Origin: Macrococcoides psychrotolerans | GTDB lineage: Bacteria > Bacillota > Bacilli > Staphylococcales > Staphylococcaceae | Reading direction: 5' to 3' | NCBI RefSeq assembly: GCF_038095555.1 | Contig: NZ_CP124591.1 | Span: 620,001-684,000 of the forward strand | Length of the DNA stretch: 64,000 nt | In this document: piece by piece, positions 27,079 through 36,184 of the stretch | Layout: each line of letters begins with the position of its first letter | Numbering within the stretch: position 1 is the first letter of the stretch | The notes under the pieces: generated by a model | What the model saw: only the letters and a program-made list of their open reading frames with translations | Databases searched by the model: none | Told to the model about the DNA's origin: nothing | Position numbers and translations under genes: made by a program

Positions 27079-28032
27079 ATGAATGCAGGGATTATAGGGA
27101 TTGGAACATATGTACCTGAAACGATTATAGATAATCATTATTTTGAAAACTATCTCGAAACAACAGATGAATGGATTGTATCGCGTACAGGCATCAAGGA
27201 AAGAAGGTTTGCAGATCAAGACATGGATGTCAGTGATATGGCATATTATGCTGCGCTGCAGGCGATTGAAAATGCAGCGATTAAACCGGAAGACATTGAT
27301 CTGATTCTTGTTGCAACATCAACAGGAGACCATCACTTTCCGTCGGTGGCCTGTCAGCTGCAGCATCGTTTAAAATTGAGCAAAGTGCCGGCAATGGATC
27401 AGCTTGCAGCATGTACGGGATTTATCTATTCCCTTATAACGGCACAGCAGTTCATCTTATCAGGAAATTACCGTAATATTCTTGTTGTAGGTGCAGATAA
27501 ACTTTCGAAAATTACCAATATGGAGGACCGTAATACTGCAGTGCTCTTTGGTGATGGTGCAGGTGCAGTGATTGTCAGTCAGGTCAGTGATAATTATGGT
27601 ATTCAGGCTTATAGCTGGGGAAGTGACGGTAGCGGTGCATTTCATCTCTATGATGATAAAGCATCCGGGTACCTAAAGATGAATGGGCGTGAAGTATTTA
27701 AGTTTGCGGTGCGTATTCTTGAAGAACAGTCACAACTTGTTATGGATAAGGCAGGACTTCATGCACAGGATATTGATATGCTGATTCCACATCAGGCGAA
27801 CACGAGAATCATTGAATCAGCGAGAGAACGCCTCGGACTCTCCGCTTCACAAGTGAGTACAACGCTCGACAAGTATGGTAATACTTCAGCGGCAAGTATT
27901 CCATTATCTATTGCATATGAATGTCAAAACGGTAAAATAAAAAATGGAGATCAACTCATATTAACCGGATTTGGTGGTGGACTGACATTCGGCGCAATCG
28001 CATTGATATGGGGACAGGAGGAAAAAAGATGA
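27079..28032 (+). CDS. fabH: FabH, beta-ketoacyl-ACP synthase III
   Basis: Starts fatty acid synthesis by joining acetyl- or branched acyl-CoA with malonyl-ACP. Catalytic triad: Cys112 in LAACTGF, His in PHQANTRI, Asn in YGNTSAASIP. The family blocks TTDEWIVSRTGIKER and GDGAGAVIV are present. 317 aa. ATG 27079 is chosen over GTG 27067 because homologues begin here (MNAGIIGIGTYVPE) and the GTGGGTG acts as the ribosome binding site. It overlaps fabF by 4 nt (ATGA). FapR-controlled. Confidence 0.95.
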   Translation: MNAGIIGIGTYVPETIIDNHYFENYLETTDEWIVSRTGIKERRFADQDMDVSDMAYYAALQAIENAAIKPEDIDLILVATSTGDHHFPSVACQLQHRLKLSKVPAMDQLAACTGFIYSLITAQQFILSGNYRNILVVGADKLSKITNMEDRNTAVLFGDGAGAVIVSQVSDNYGIQAYSWGSDGSGAFHLYDDKASGYLKMNGREVFKFAVRILEEQSQLVMDKAGLHAQDIDMLIPHQANTRIIESARERLGLSASQVSTTLDKYGNTSAASIPLSIAYECQNGKIKNGDQLILTGFGGGLTFGAIALIWGQEEKR

Positions 28033-29258
28033 GAAGAGTTGTAATAACAGGTATGGGTGCTTTGACACCTATCGGTAACGATGTACAGACAACATTTAAC
28101 AATGCATTAAACGGTGTCAATGGTATCGATACGATTACGCGTATTGATACGAGTGATATGAATGTGAAAGTGGCTGGAGAACTGAAAGACTTCAATGTTG
28201 AAGACTATATAGATAAGAAAGAAGCCCGTAGAATGGATCGCTTTACACAATATGCGGTTGTCGCAGCAAATGAAGCGCTTAAAGATTCTAAGCTGCAGAT
28301 TGATGATGACAACAGCGATCGTGTTGGTGTCTGGATTGGTTCTGGAATTGGTGGGATGGAGACATTTGAGCTTGCACATACTGCGATGACAGAAAAGGGA
28401 CCTAGACGTGTAAGTCCATTCTTCGTACCGATGCTGATACCTGACATGGCAGCAGGGCAAGTATCAATTGCACTCGGTGCTAAAGGGCCGAATGGCTGTA
28501 CAGTGACAGCATGTGCCACAGGAACAAACTCTATCGGTGATGCCATGCGTATTATACAGTATGGCGACGCAGATGTAATGTTTTCAGGAGGTGCTGAAGC
28601 ACCGATTACACGTATGAGCTTAGCAGGATTCAGTGCGAATAAAGCATTAAGTACGAACGATGATCCACATACAGCATGCAGACCATTCCAGGAAGGACGC
28701 GATGGTTTCATTATGGGTGAAGGCGCAGGTGTCGTTGTCCTGGAAGAACTCGAGCACGCATTAGCACGTGGAGCACATATTTATGCGGAAGTCGTGGGCT
28801 ACGGGAATAACGGTGATGCCCATCATATTACAGCACCCGCGCCAAACGGTGAAGGTGGCACACGTACGATGAACATGGCACTGAAAGACGCTGGAATAAC
28901 ACCGAGTGATGTGGGATACTTGAACGCCCATGGTACGAGTACACCCATCGGCGATTTATATGAGACGATGGCCATCAAAGCAACATTCGGTGAATCAGCG
29001 AAAGATCTACTTGTGTCATCAACTAAATCGATGACAGGGCATCTACTCGGCGCAACAGGCGCTGTTGAGACGATTATTACAGCCCTCGCATTACAGACAG
29101 GGCAGATTCCTCCGACGATACATCAAGATACACCTGATGCGGAACTTGATCTAAATTATGTTCCGGAGAAAGCAGTGACAAAGGATATCGAATACGCCAT
29201 GACAAACAGCCTTGGATTCGGTGGACATAATGCAGTACTAGTGTTGAAGAAATATTAA
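28029..29258 (+). CDS. fabF: FabF, beta-ketoacyl-ACP synthase II
   Basis: Elongating condensing enzyme of fatty acid synthesis. Catalytic Cys162 in VTACATGTNS, His in NAHGTSTPIGD and His in SMTGHLLGATGAVE; C-terminal NSLGFGGHNAVLVLKKY. 409 aa, full length. The ATG at 28029 has AGGAGG upstream inside fabH, giving translational coupling. Last gene of the fabHF operon, with a strong palindromic terminator after it. Confidence 0.96.
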   Translation: MRRVVITGMGALTPIGNDVQTTFNNALNGVNGIDTITRIDTSDMNVKVAGELKDFNVEDYIDKKEARRMDRFTQYAVVAANEALKDSKLQIDDDNSDRVGVWIGSGIGGMETFELAHTAMTEKGPRRVSPFFVPMLIPDMAAGQVSIALGAKGPNGCTVTACATGTNSIGDAMRIIQYGDADVMFSGGAEAPITRMSLAGFSANKALSTNDDPHTACRPFQEGRDGFIMGEGAGVVVLEELEHALARGAHIYAEVVGYGNNGDAHHITAPAPNGEGGTRTMNMALKDAGITPSDVGYLNAHGTSTPIGDLYETMAIKATFGESAKDLLVSSTKSMTGHLLGATGAVETIITALALQTGQIPPTIHQDTPDAELDLNYVPEKAVTKDIEYAMTNSLGFGGHNAVLVLKKY

Positions 29259-29259
29259 T

Positions 29260-29293
29260 AAAAGCGTATGCAGCAATTGCTGCATACGCTTTT
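29260..29293. terminator. 34-bp perfect palindrome, bidirectional terminator
   Basis: AAAAGCGTATGCAGCAA joined directly to its reverse complement, with no unpaired loop. A/T runs at both ends allow termination of fabF and of the convergent 115-aa gene, whose stop codon (29292-29294) lies in it. Confidence 0.88.
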
Positions 29294-29639
29294 ATAATAT
29301 TAATAATAGAATGCTTAACGTTAGTAACAACGTAGATACAATAATTAATGGTGATGTAATTGGATATTTTTCACTTCTGATTGTAAGTGATTTATGTGAA
29401 TCACTACTCTCGTCCATAGTAGATTTCACACTTTTAGGGGCCATTATATAATGGAATCTTCGAAATGAAAAGCCGATAATACTAAAGGCACCACCGGAAT
29501 AAATCAAGAGAAGTAAACCAGCACACAAGCCTGTCATACCTATGATGAATAAAGCATTAATAAATGAAAAATGAAATATAAAAGTTAATAATAAAATAAA
29601 AAATAATTCAGTCAAAATTATATAAATAAACTTTTCCAT
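29292..29639 (-). CDS. DUF3899-type membrane protein
   Basis: 115-aa protein with three hydrophobic segments (residues 5-27, 30-53, 95-115) and a basic/polar loop between the second and third (FRRFHYIMAPKSVKST). This is the layout of DUF3899 proteins found between fabF and opp in staphylococci. GAGGAGGA precedes the ATG at 29639. Function unknown. The family call rests on layout and position, so it is moderate. Confidence 0.65.
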   Translation of the reverse strand: MEKFIYIILTELFFILLLTFIFHFSFINALFIIGMTGLCAGLLLLIYSGGAFSIIGFSFRRFHYIMAPKSVKSTMDESSDSHKSLTIRSEKYPITSPLIIVSTLLLTLSILLLIL

Positions 29640-29983
29640 ATATTGTCCTCCTCTATATTAAATCTATTATATTAAAAAAATAAATATATCTAAATAATTA
29701 TAACTATATATTATTATAAAAAAATATACTTAAATATGAGATAACGCGATGAACATTTGTTTATCTCATTATATTATGTTGTTTAAAGCCAGATAATTAT
29801 TAAAAATCTTAAAATAGATATTGATATTTTGTATACATAAGTTTTATAATATAATTAATCTTCTGAAAATTTAGTTACTTTTAAAATTTAAATAATAATT
29901 GTACTACAAATATAGAAAAACAATTAAAAATATGTTGTAACTGTTTGAAAGAAGTATTTTATGGAGGAATGGGAGGCTTTTTC
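29640..29983 (+). promoter_or_regulatory. AT-rich control region of the first opp operon
   Basis: 344-bp gap without a gene. The left 180 nt are very AT-rich with no structure I can support. The right part holds a good promoter, TTGATA (29821-29826), 18 nt, TATAAT (29845-29850). Immediately after it is a CodY-like box AATCTTCTGAAAATT (29857-29871), one mismatch from AATTTTCWGAAAATT, placed at the expected transcription start. CodY would repress peptide uptake when branched-chain amino acids and GTP are high. Box positions are seen; control is inferred. Confidence 0.7.
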
Positions 29984-30910
29984 ATGTTTAAGTATGCTTT
30001 AAAAAGATTATTCTACATGGTAATTACGTTATTTATTGTCGCTACAGCAACTTTCTTTCTTATGAAGTTAATGCCAGGGTCACCTTTTAACGATGAGAAA
30101 TTATCTGCTGAACAAAAGCAAATTGTAAAAGAAAAATACGGGTTAAATGACCCATTACCAGTACAGTATGGTAACTACATTAAAAATGTTGCAACAGGTG
30201 ATTTTGGAAATAGTTTCCAATATGATGGGAAAGAAGTATTAGATTTAATAATACCGAGATTGGGACCATCAGCGGAAATAGGTGCTTATGCTATGTTAAT
30301 TGGTGTAACAATAGGTATCATACTAGGTATTATTGCAGCAGTTAAACAAAATACTTGGATTGATTATTTAGCAACTCTCTTTTCAGTAGTAGCTATATCT
30401 GTACCTTCATTTGTACTAGCAGTTTTACTTCAGTACTTTTTTGCTGTAAGAAATCCAATTTTTCCTGTTGCAGAATTTGATGGTCTAAAATATGCAGTAT
30501 TGCCTTCTTTAGCACTTTCTGCAGGAGTAATTGCAACGATTGCACGTTATATTCGTTCAGAAATGATTGAAGTGTTAAGTTCTGATTATATAACTTTAGC
30601 TAAAGCAAAAGGAAATTCAACAATCAAAGTATTATTTGGTCATGCATTGAGAAATGCATTAATTCCAATTATTACTTTGATCGGACCAATGACTGTAGGT
30701 ATATTAACAGGTGCATTAACCATTGAAACAATTTTTGCAATTCCCGGAATTGGAGATCAGTTCGTTAGGTCTATACAACAAAATGATTATCCTGTAATTA
30801 TGGCATTAACTATTTTGTTTAGCTTTTTATTCATTACAGTGTTATTCATTGTTGATATTCTATATGGAATAATTGACCCGCGAATTCGAGTTCAAGGAGG
30901 AAAAGATTAA
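29984..30910 (+). CDS. oppB: oligopeptide ABC importer permease OppB (system 1)
   Basis: First membrane subunit of a peptide importer. Six transmembrane helices in the typical binding-protein-dependent permease layout, N-terminal FKYALKRLFYMVITLFIVATATFFLMKLMPGSPF, and the EAA loop for ATPase contact (DYITLAKAKGNSTIKVLFGHALRNALIPII, about residues 195-224). Start ATG 29984 is chosen because GGGAGG lies 7 nt before; the longer frame from 29945 has none. 308 aa. Closely resembles the B subunit of the S. aureus Opp3 system. First gene of oppBCDFA. Confidence 0.92.
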   Translation: MFKYALKRLFYMVITLFIVATATFFLMKLMPGSPFNDEKLSAEQKQIVKEKYGLNDPLPVQYGNYIKNVATGDFGNSFQYDGKEVLDLIIPRLGPSAEIGAYAMLIGVTIGIILGIIAAVKQNTWIDYLATLFSVVAISVPSFVLAVLLQYFFAVRNPIFPVAEFDGLKYAVLPSLALSAGVIATIARYIRSEMIEVLSSDYITLAKAKGNSTIKVLFGHALRNALIPIITLIGPMTVGILTGALTIETIFAIPGIGDQFVRSIQQNDYPVIMALTILFSFLFITVLFIVDILYGIIDPRIRVQGGKD

Positions 30911-31965
30911 TGACTCAAGAATATAATGAAAAATATATTAATCATGGCGATTTAAACCAATCATTACAAATACATCCTGGCTCATTTATACTTGCTGATA
31001 AAAATGAAATTAACGATGAAAAAATTGAAAGAGAATCAAGAACATTTTGGCAGGATGCATGGCTTCAGCTAAAAGCAAACAAAGGCGCTGTCTTAGGTTT
31101 GATAGGGTTAGTTTTGTTAACATTAATGGCACTTATAGGTCCGTTGATTAGTGGACATACATATAGAGAACAACATAAAGGTCATGAAAATCTTGCGCCC
31201 AGAATTGAAATCTTAAAAGATGTTAAATTCTTACCTTTTACAGGTGAAGATAAGGATGGGTATAACAAATACGAAGAAAATAATATAAAAGACAGTTATT
31301 GGTTTGGAACAGATAGGTTAGGAAGAGATATTTTTACTCGAGTGTGGAAGGGAACACAAGTCTCTCTATTAATAGGTATAATTGCAGCATTGTTAGATGT
31401 AGTGATAGGAATTACTTACGGGTCTGTTTCTGGATTTTTTGGTGGTGCAACTGATACTTTTATGCAACGTATTATTGAAATTATTGCATCTATTCCAAAC
31501 TTAATTATTATGATTTTATTTGTAATTATCTTTGATGCGAGTATGTTAACAATTGTATTAGCAATGAGTCTGACAGGATGGATAGGTATGAGTCGAATTG
31601 TCCGAGGCCAATTTTTGAAGCTTAAAAATCAAGAGTTTGTTATGGCATCTAGAACACTCGGTGCTTCAAATTCGAGTCTAATTTTTAAACATATATTACC
31701 TAATACTTTAGGCCCAATTATTGTAACAGCTATGTTCTCTGTTCCGAGTGCTATATTTTTTGAAGCATTCTTAAGTTTCATAGGGTTAGGTATTCCAGCT
31801 CCGAATGCTTCATTGGGATCACTTGTAAACGATGGACGAAAAATGTTATTAATTGAGCCGTATCAAATGTTTGTACCTTCAATGATACTTAGTTTACTAA
31901 TCTTATGTTTTTACTTATTTGGTGATGGTGTTCGCGATGCTTTTGATCCAAAAATGCGTAAATAA
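30910..31965 (+). CDS. oppC: oligopeptide ABC importer permease OppC (system 1)
   Basis: Second membrane subunit. A long cytoplasmic N-terminal tail (about 55 residues) precedes the first helix (residues 58-80). A large external loop holds the family motif YWFGTDRLGRDIFTRVWKGTQ. The EAA loop is QEFVMASRTLGASNSSLIFKHILPN. The C-terminus is GDGVRDAFDPKMRK. 351 aa. The ATG overlaps the oppB stop by one base, with AAGGAGG upstream. Translated with oppB. Confidence 0.92.
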   Translation: MTQEYNEKYINHGDLNQSLQIHPGSFILADKNEINDEKIERESRTFWQDAWLQLKANKGAVLGLIGLVLLTLMALIGPLISGHTYREQHKGHENLAPRIEILKDVKFLPFTGEDKDGYNKYEENNIKDSYWFGTDRLGRDIFTRVWKGTQVSLLIGIIAALLDVVIGITYGSVSGFFGGATDTFMQRIIEIIASIPNLIIMILFVIIFDASMLTIVLAMSLTGWIGMSRIVRGQFLKLKNQEFVMASRTLGASNSSLIFKHILPNTLGPIIVTAMFSVPSAIFFEAFLSFIGLGIPAPNASLGSLVNDGRKMLLIEPYQMFVPSMILSLLILCFYLFGDGVRDAFDPKMRK

Positions 31966-31979
31966 AGGAGGAAATGAAA

Positions 31980-33053
31980 ATGGCAGAAAGAATTTTAGAA
32001 GTTAAGAATTTAAAAGTTTCCTTCGATATTAAGGCGGGGGAAGTTCAAGCAGTACGTGGTGTTGATTTTTATCTGGATAAAGCGGAAACACTTGCAATTG
32101 TAGGAGAGTCGGGTTCAGGGAAATCGGTTACTACAAAAGCATTGATGAGATTATTACCGACACCTCCAAGTCGTATTAAAGAAGGTCAAATTTTATTTGA
32201 CGGAAAAGATTTAACGAAATTGAGTGAAAAAGAAATGCAAAAGGTGCGCGGAAAAGATATTTCTATGATTTTCCAGGATCCTATGACAAGTTTAAATCCA
32301 ACAATGAAGATTGGTAAACAAGTGATGGAGCCATTGATTAAACATCAGAAATTATCTAGAGTTGATGCGAAATCAAGAGCTTTAGATATATTAAGACTTG
32401 TTGGTTTACCTAACCCTGAAGGTAGATTTAACAATTATCCACATCAGTTCTCTGGTGGGCAACGTCAACGTATAGTAATTGCAACAGCATTAGCATGTGA
32501 TCCTAAAATATTAATTGCAGATGAACCTACCACTGCTTTAGATGTTACAATTCAAGCACAAATTCTTGAATTAATGAAAGACTTACAAAAGAAAATTGAT
32601 ACATCAATAATATTTATTACACATGATTTAGGAGTAGTCGCTAACGTAGCTGATCGTGTGGCAGTAATGTATGGAGGGCAAATTGTTGAAACAGGAACTG
32701 TTGATGAAGTTTTCTATAATCCAAAACATCCATATACATGGGGATTATTGTCATCAATGCCGAGTTTAGATACTGATGGTGAAACAGAGCTAAAAGCGAT
32801 ACCAGGTACACCACCTGATTTAATTAAACCACCTATTGGTGATGCATTTGCTCGACGTTCAGAATACGCACTTCAAATTGACTTTGAACAAGAGGCACCA
32901 TGGTATCAAGTGTCTGAAACACATTTTGTGAAATCATGGTTAATGGATCCGAATGCACCTAAAGTTGAACCACCTGAAATGGTAAAACAAATGATGCGTC
33001 CAATATCAAGTGATTTTGATAAACCTATTCGCGTTGAGGGGGTTAGCTTTTAA
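31980..33053 (+). CDS. oppD: oligopeptide ABC importer ATPase OppD (system 1)
   Basis: First ATPase. Walker A GESGSGKS, Q-loop FQDPMTSLNP, signature SGGQRQR, Walker B ILIADEPTTALD, switch His in THDLG. The C-terminal extension (PGTPPDLIKPPIGDAFARR...) lacks the cysteine motif found in many OppD proteins and in system 2 here; this is the variant seen in other Gram-positive Opp systems. ATG 31980 is favoured over 31974 because AAAGGAGG (31964-31971) is then 8 nt away instead of 2. 357 aa. Confidence 0.92.
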   Translation: MAERILEVKNLKVSFDIKAGEVQAVRGVDFYLDKAETLAIVGESGSGKSVTTKALMRLLPTPPSRIKEGQILFDGKDLTKLSEKEMQKVRGKDISMIFQDPMTSLNPTMKIGKQVMEPLIKHQKLSRVDAKSRALDILRLVGLPNPEGRFNNYPHQFSGGQRQRIVIATALACDPKILIADEPTTALDVTIQAQILELMKDLQKKIDTSIIFITHDLGVVANVADRVAVMYGGQIVETGTVDEVFYNPKHPYTWGLLSSMPSLDTDGETELKAIPGTPPDLIKPPIGDAFARRSEYALQIDFEQEAPWYQVSETHFVKSWLMDPNAPKVEPPEMVKQMMRPISSDFDKPIRVEGVSF

Positions 33054-34108
33054 TGGTGAGTAAAATAATTCATAATCATTCAACAAATGAGAATGTACAC
33101 TTTAAAGAACATATGGATGAGAACAAAAAAAATTTACCAAAACAAATAACGTCACAAGGATTATATGGTGATGGAAAAGAAAAACTTATTGAAGTTAAGA
33201 ATTTGAAACAATATTTCAATGTTGGTAAACCTAATGAAGTACGTGCAATTGATGATATTTCGTTTGATATTTATAAAGGTGAAACTTTAGGTCTTGTAGG
33301 AGAGTCTGGATGTGGTAAATCAACTACAGGACGTACTTTAATTAAGTTATATAATGCAACAGGCGGCGAAGTAATTTTTGATGGAATTGATATTCAATCA
33401 ATTAAGAAAAAGAAAGACTTATTAAAATTTAATCGTCGTATGCAAATGATATTTCAGGATCCTTATGCATCCTTAAATCCAAGATTAAAAGTAATGGATA
33501 TAATTGCAGAAGGAATAGATATCCATAAATTGGCTAAAAATAAAGAAGAACGTGCTGATCGTGTGTATGAATTATTAGAAACAGTAGGATTAAACAAAGA
33601 ACATGCGAACCGTTATCCACATGAGTTTTCAGGTGGTCAAAGACAACGTATAGGCATTGCCCGTGCACTAGCAGTAGAACCTGAATTTATTATCGCAGAT
33701 GAACCTATTTCAGCTCTTGATGTTTCAATCCAAGCACAAGTTGTAAATTTAATGCAGAAACTACAACGAGAACGTGGCATCACTTTTCTGTTTATTGCCC
33801 ATGATTTATCCATGGTTAAATATATTTCAGATCGAATTGGTGTTATGTATTTTGGCAAGCTTGTTGAAGTAGGTCCAGCTGATTCACTTTACAATAATCC
33901 TATGCATGAATATACTAAATCGTTATTGTCGGCAATTCCATTACCAGATCCCGAGTCAGAGAGAACAAGAGTCAGAAGAACATACAATCCGGAAGTTCAT
34001 GCATATTCTCCAGAAGATAAGCTTGAATTGCGTGAAGTCGCCCCCGATCATTATGTTTATTGTTCTATTGAAGAACTTGAAAAATATAAGAAAAATTACA
34101 AATTATAG
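33053..34108 (+). CDS. oppF: oligopeptide ABC importer ATPase OppF (system 1)
   Basis: Second ATPase. Walker A GESGCGKST, FQDPYASLNP, signature SGGQRQR, Walker B FIIADEPISALD, HDLSM. It has an unusual N-terminal extension of about 45 polar residues before the conserved LIEVKNLKQYF, and a C-terminal tail without the usual cysteines. 351 aa. The ATG overlaps the oppD stop by one base with GAGGGGG upstream, so the extended start is the supported one; an internal ATG at residue 21 lacks a clear ribosome binding site. Confidence 0.9.
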   Translation: MVSKIIHNHSTNENVHFKEHMDENKKNLPKQITSQGLYGDGKEKLIEVKNLKQYFNVGKPNEVRAIDDISFDIYKGETLGLVGESGCGKSTTGRTLIKLYNATGGEVIFDGIDIQSIKKKKDLLKFNRRMQMIFQDPYASLNPRLKVMDIIAEGIDIHKLAKNKEERADRVYELLETVGLNKEHANRYPHEFSGGQRQRIGIARALAVEPEFIIADEPISALDVSIQAQVVNLMQKLQRERGITFLFIAHDLSMVKYISDRIGVMYFGKLVEVGPADSLYNNPMHEYTKSLLSAIPLPDPESERTRVRRTYNPEVHAYSPEDKLELREVAPDHYVYCSIEELEKYKKNYKL

Positions 34109-34292
34109 AGAAATATTAATAAGGAAGATGATTTTGATATTTCTTTAATAATCAAAGTTAAAGAGATATTCAAAAAATTATAGATATATATAATCAAAGG
34201 TATTGATTATCTGAAACTATTAAAATATAATTAATTACAAATCTTCTGAATATTTGCGCAGATGATTTAAAAAAAGTTGGGGGGATATATAA
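34109..34292 (+). promoter_or_regulatory. oppF-oppA spacer with CodY-like box
   Basis: 184-bp AT-rich gap. AATCTTCTGAATATT (34240-34254) has two mismatches to the CodY consensus, and a weaker TCTGAAA copy lies at 34209-34215. A separate oppA transcript or differential control is likely, since binding proteins are usually needed in excess. No clear terminator is seen before it. Confidence 0.5.
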
Positions 34293-35918
34293 ATGAAAAA
34301 AAGTTTTTCTTATTTACTTGTACTAATAATTACATTATCTGGATTTTTAGCAGCTTGTTCTGGAGGCAACAAATCAGATGATAAAAATGCTCAAGTATTA
34401 AACTTACAAGAAGGTTCAGATATACCAACACTTGACTCTTCATTAGCAACAGACGCTGTTGCATTCAATGTATTCTTTCAAGTAATGGAAGGACTTTATA
34501 CATTAGATAAAAATGATAAAGCGATTCCTGCAGTTGCTGAAGGAAAACCCGAAAAGTCAAAAGATGGAAAAACATGGACGATTAAATTACGTAAAGACGC
34601 AAAATGGTCAAATGGAGATCCTGTAACAGCAAAAGACTTTGTTTTTGCTTGGAGAAGAACATTAGATCCTAAAACAGCATCTGAATATTCATACATTATG
34701 ATGGATCTAAAAAATGCACAAGAAGTTAATACTGGAAAAATGAAACCAGAGGAACTAGGTGTTAAAGCTATAGATGATAATACTTTAGAAATTCAGTTAA
34801 ATGACAATGTTCCTTATTTTGAAGAATTATTAACATTTGGAGTATTCCTACCTCAAAATGAGAAGTTTGTTAAAGAACAAGGTGATAAGTATGGTACTAC
34901 AAAAGAAACTACTTTATTCAACGGTCCTTTCGTTTTAAATGATTGGCAAACTGAAAAATCATTTAAGTTAACACCTAATAAAAAATATTGGGATAAAGAT
35001 AAAGTAAAACTTAAAGAAGTAAACTACAAAATCATTAAAGATCAAAATACTGCATTAAACTTATTTAATACTGGAAAATTAGATCGTGTAACATTACCAG
35101 CGGAGCAAGTTGATAAATATAAAGATGATCCTAAATTATCGACAGAATTACAGTCAACTACATTTTTTATCCGCATGAATCAAGAGAATAAAGATTTGGC
35201 TAACAAAGACTTAAGATTAGCGATTGCAAAATCAATTGATAAACAAGCGTATGTTGATACTTTACTTAAAAATGGTTCAAAACCTTTAGATACAAATACA
35301 CCTAAAGAATTTGTTGAAAAAGACGGCAAAGATTTTACTGATTCATTAAAGAATAAATTATCTTATAATAAAGAAGAAGCTAAAGCACATTTCGAAAAAG
35401 CTAAAAAAGCTTTAGGTAAAGATTCGTTTACATTTGAATATTTAACTTATGATCAAGAAGAGTCGAAAACTGCTGGTGAGTATATCAAAGAACAATTAGA
35501 GAACAACTTACCTGGATTAAAAATAAATATTAAGCAGCAACCATTTAAACAGAAACTTCAATTAGAATCGAAAATGAAATATGATTTATCATTTGCTGGT
35601 TGGGGTCCTGACTATCCAGACCCAATGACGTTTGTTGACTTATATGTTACAGATGGAGGCCATAACCAAACAGGTTGGTCAAATAAAGAATTTGATCAAA
35701 AGGTTCAAGATGCAAAAGGTCCATTATTAGATGATATTGATAAACGATGGACAACGATGGTTGAAGCAGAAGATATTGTATTAGAAGAAGCTGTAATTGC
35801 CCCTATTTATCAACGTGGAGCTGCTCGATTAGTACAACCTCACGTTAAAAACTTTATAATTCACAAATTTGGAGCTGACACTTCATTAAAAGAAGTTTAT
35901 ATCGAAAAGAAAAAATAA
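34293..35918 (+). CDS. oppA: oligopeptide-binding lipoprotein OppA (system 1)
   Basis: Extracellular substrate-binding lipoprotein (SBP family 5) that captures peptides for OppBCDF. Signal with lipobox LAAC (lipidated Cys22). The family block SDGKTWTIKLRKDAKWSNGDPVTAKDFVFAWRR is at about residues 89-121, and FAGWGPDYPDPMTFVDLY sits near residue 435. 541 aa. GGGGGG-type ribosome binding site just before the ATG at 34293. Last gene of the BCDFA set, followed by a terminator. Confidence 0.93.
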   Translation: MKKSFSYLLVLIITLSGFLAACSGGNKSDDKNAQVLNLQEGSDIPTLDSSLATDAVAFNVFFQVMEGLYTLDKNDKAIPAVAEGKPEKSKDGKTWTIKLRKDAKWSNGDPVTAKDFVFAWRRTLDPKTASEYSYIMMDLKNAQEVNTGKMKPEELGVKAIDDNTLEIQLNDNVPYFEELLTFGVFLPQNEKFVKEQGDKYGTTKETTLFNGPFVLNDWQTEKSFKLTPNKKYWDKDKVKLKEVNYKIIKDQNTALNLFNTGKLDRVTLPAEQVDKYKDDPKLSTELQSTTFFIRMNQENKDLANKDLRLAIAKSIDKQAYVDTLLKNGSKPLDTNTPKEFVEKDGKDFTDSLKNKLSYNKEEAKAHFEKAKKALGKDSFTFEYLTYDQEESKTAGEYIKEQLENNLPGLKINIKQQPFKQKLQLESKMKYDLSFAGWGPDYPDPMTFVDLYVTDGGHNQTGWSNKEFDQKVQDAKGPLLDDIDKRWTTMVEAEDIVLEEAVIAPIYQRGAARLVQPHVKNFIIHKFGADTSLKEVYIEKKK

Positions 35919-35927
35919 TTGACGATT

Positions 35928-35957
35928 TAGCAGTGGAAAATTCCGCTGCTATTTTTT
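35928..35957 (+). terminator. terminator of first opp operon
   Basis: TAGCAGTGGAA / TTCCGCTGCTA stem with one G-U pair, 2-nt gap, T6 tail. The arms resemble the terminator at 3288. Confidence 0.85.
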
Positions 35958-35993
35958 ATAAAAACATAAATATCAATATAATATAAAAAAACA

Positions 35994-36040
35994 AAAATTC
36001 TGAAAATAACGTTGACAGAATTGTCTGAAATCAATATAAT
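35994..36040 (+). promoter_or_regulatory. promoter of second opp operon with CodY-like boxes
   Basis: Consensus TTGACA (36012-36017) and TATAAT (36035-36040), spaced exactly 17 nt: the best sigma-A promoter in the window. CodY-like TTCTGAAAAT (box 35994-36008, three mismatches) lies just upstream, and a weaker copy with TCTGAAAT (36019-36033, four mismatches) lies between the -35 and -10 boxes. A strong promoter with an overlapping repressor site suggests high but conditional expression. Confidence 0.75.
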
Positions 36041-36088
36041 TTATTTAAGCTAATAATTTATATCGGAATTCGTACATTATTCATTGGG

Positions 36089-36131
36089 TTTTCCATTATA
36101 TGAATATAATATTTATTCATATAATGGAAAA
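36089..36131 (+). repeat. 18-bp perfect inverted repeat in the oppA2 leader
   Basis: Arms 36089-36106 and 36114-36131 are exact reverse complements around a 7-nt AT loop. It lies about 50 nt after the promoter and about 50 nt before the start codon, so it would be a hairpin in the 5' untranslated RNA. It is not followed by a T-run, so it is not a standard terminator. It may be an RNA-stability or processing element, or a protein operator. Confidence 0.8.
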
Positions 36132-36184
36132 TCTAACACGATAAGTATAGATTCCAACTTTAATTCAAATATGGGGGGTATAAC

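Noticed and set aside
28205..28711. 168-codon open frame on the minus strand inside fabF
   Set aside because: It lies fully inside a clear coding gene, has no ribosome binding site or known family, and is explained by codon bias of fabF.
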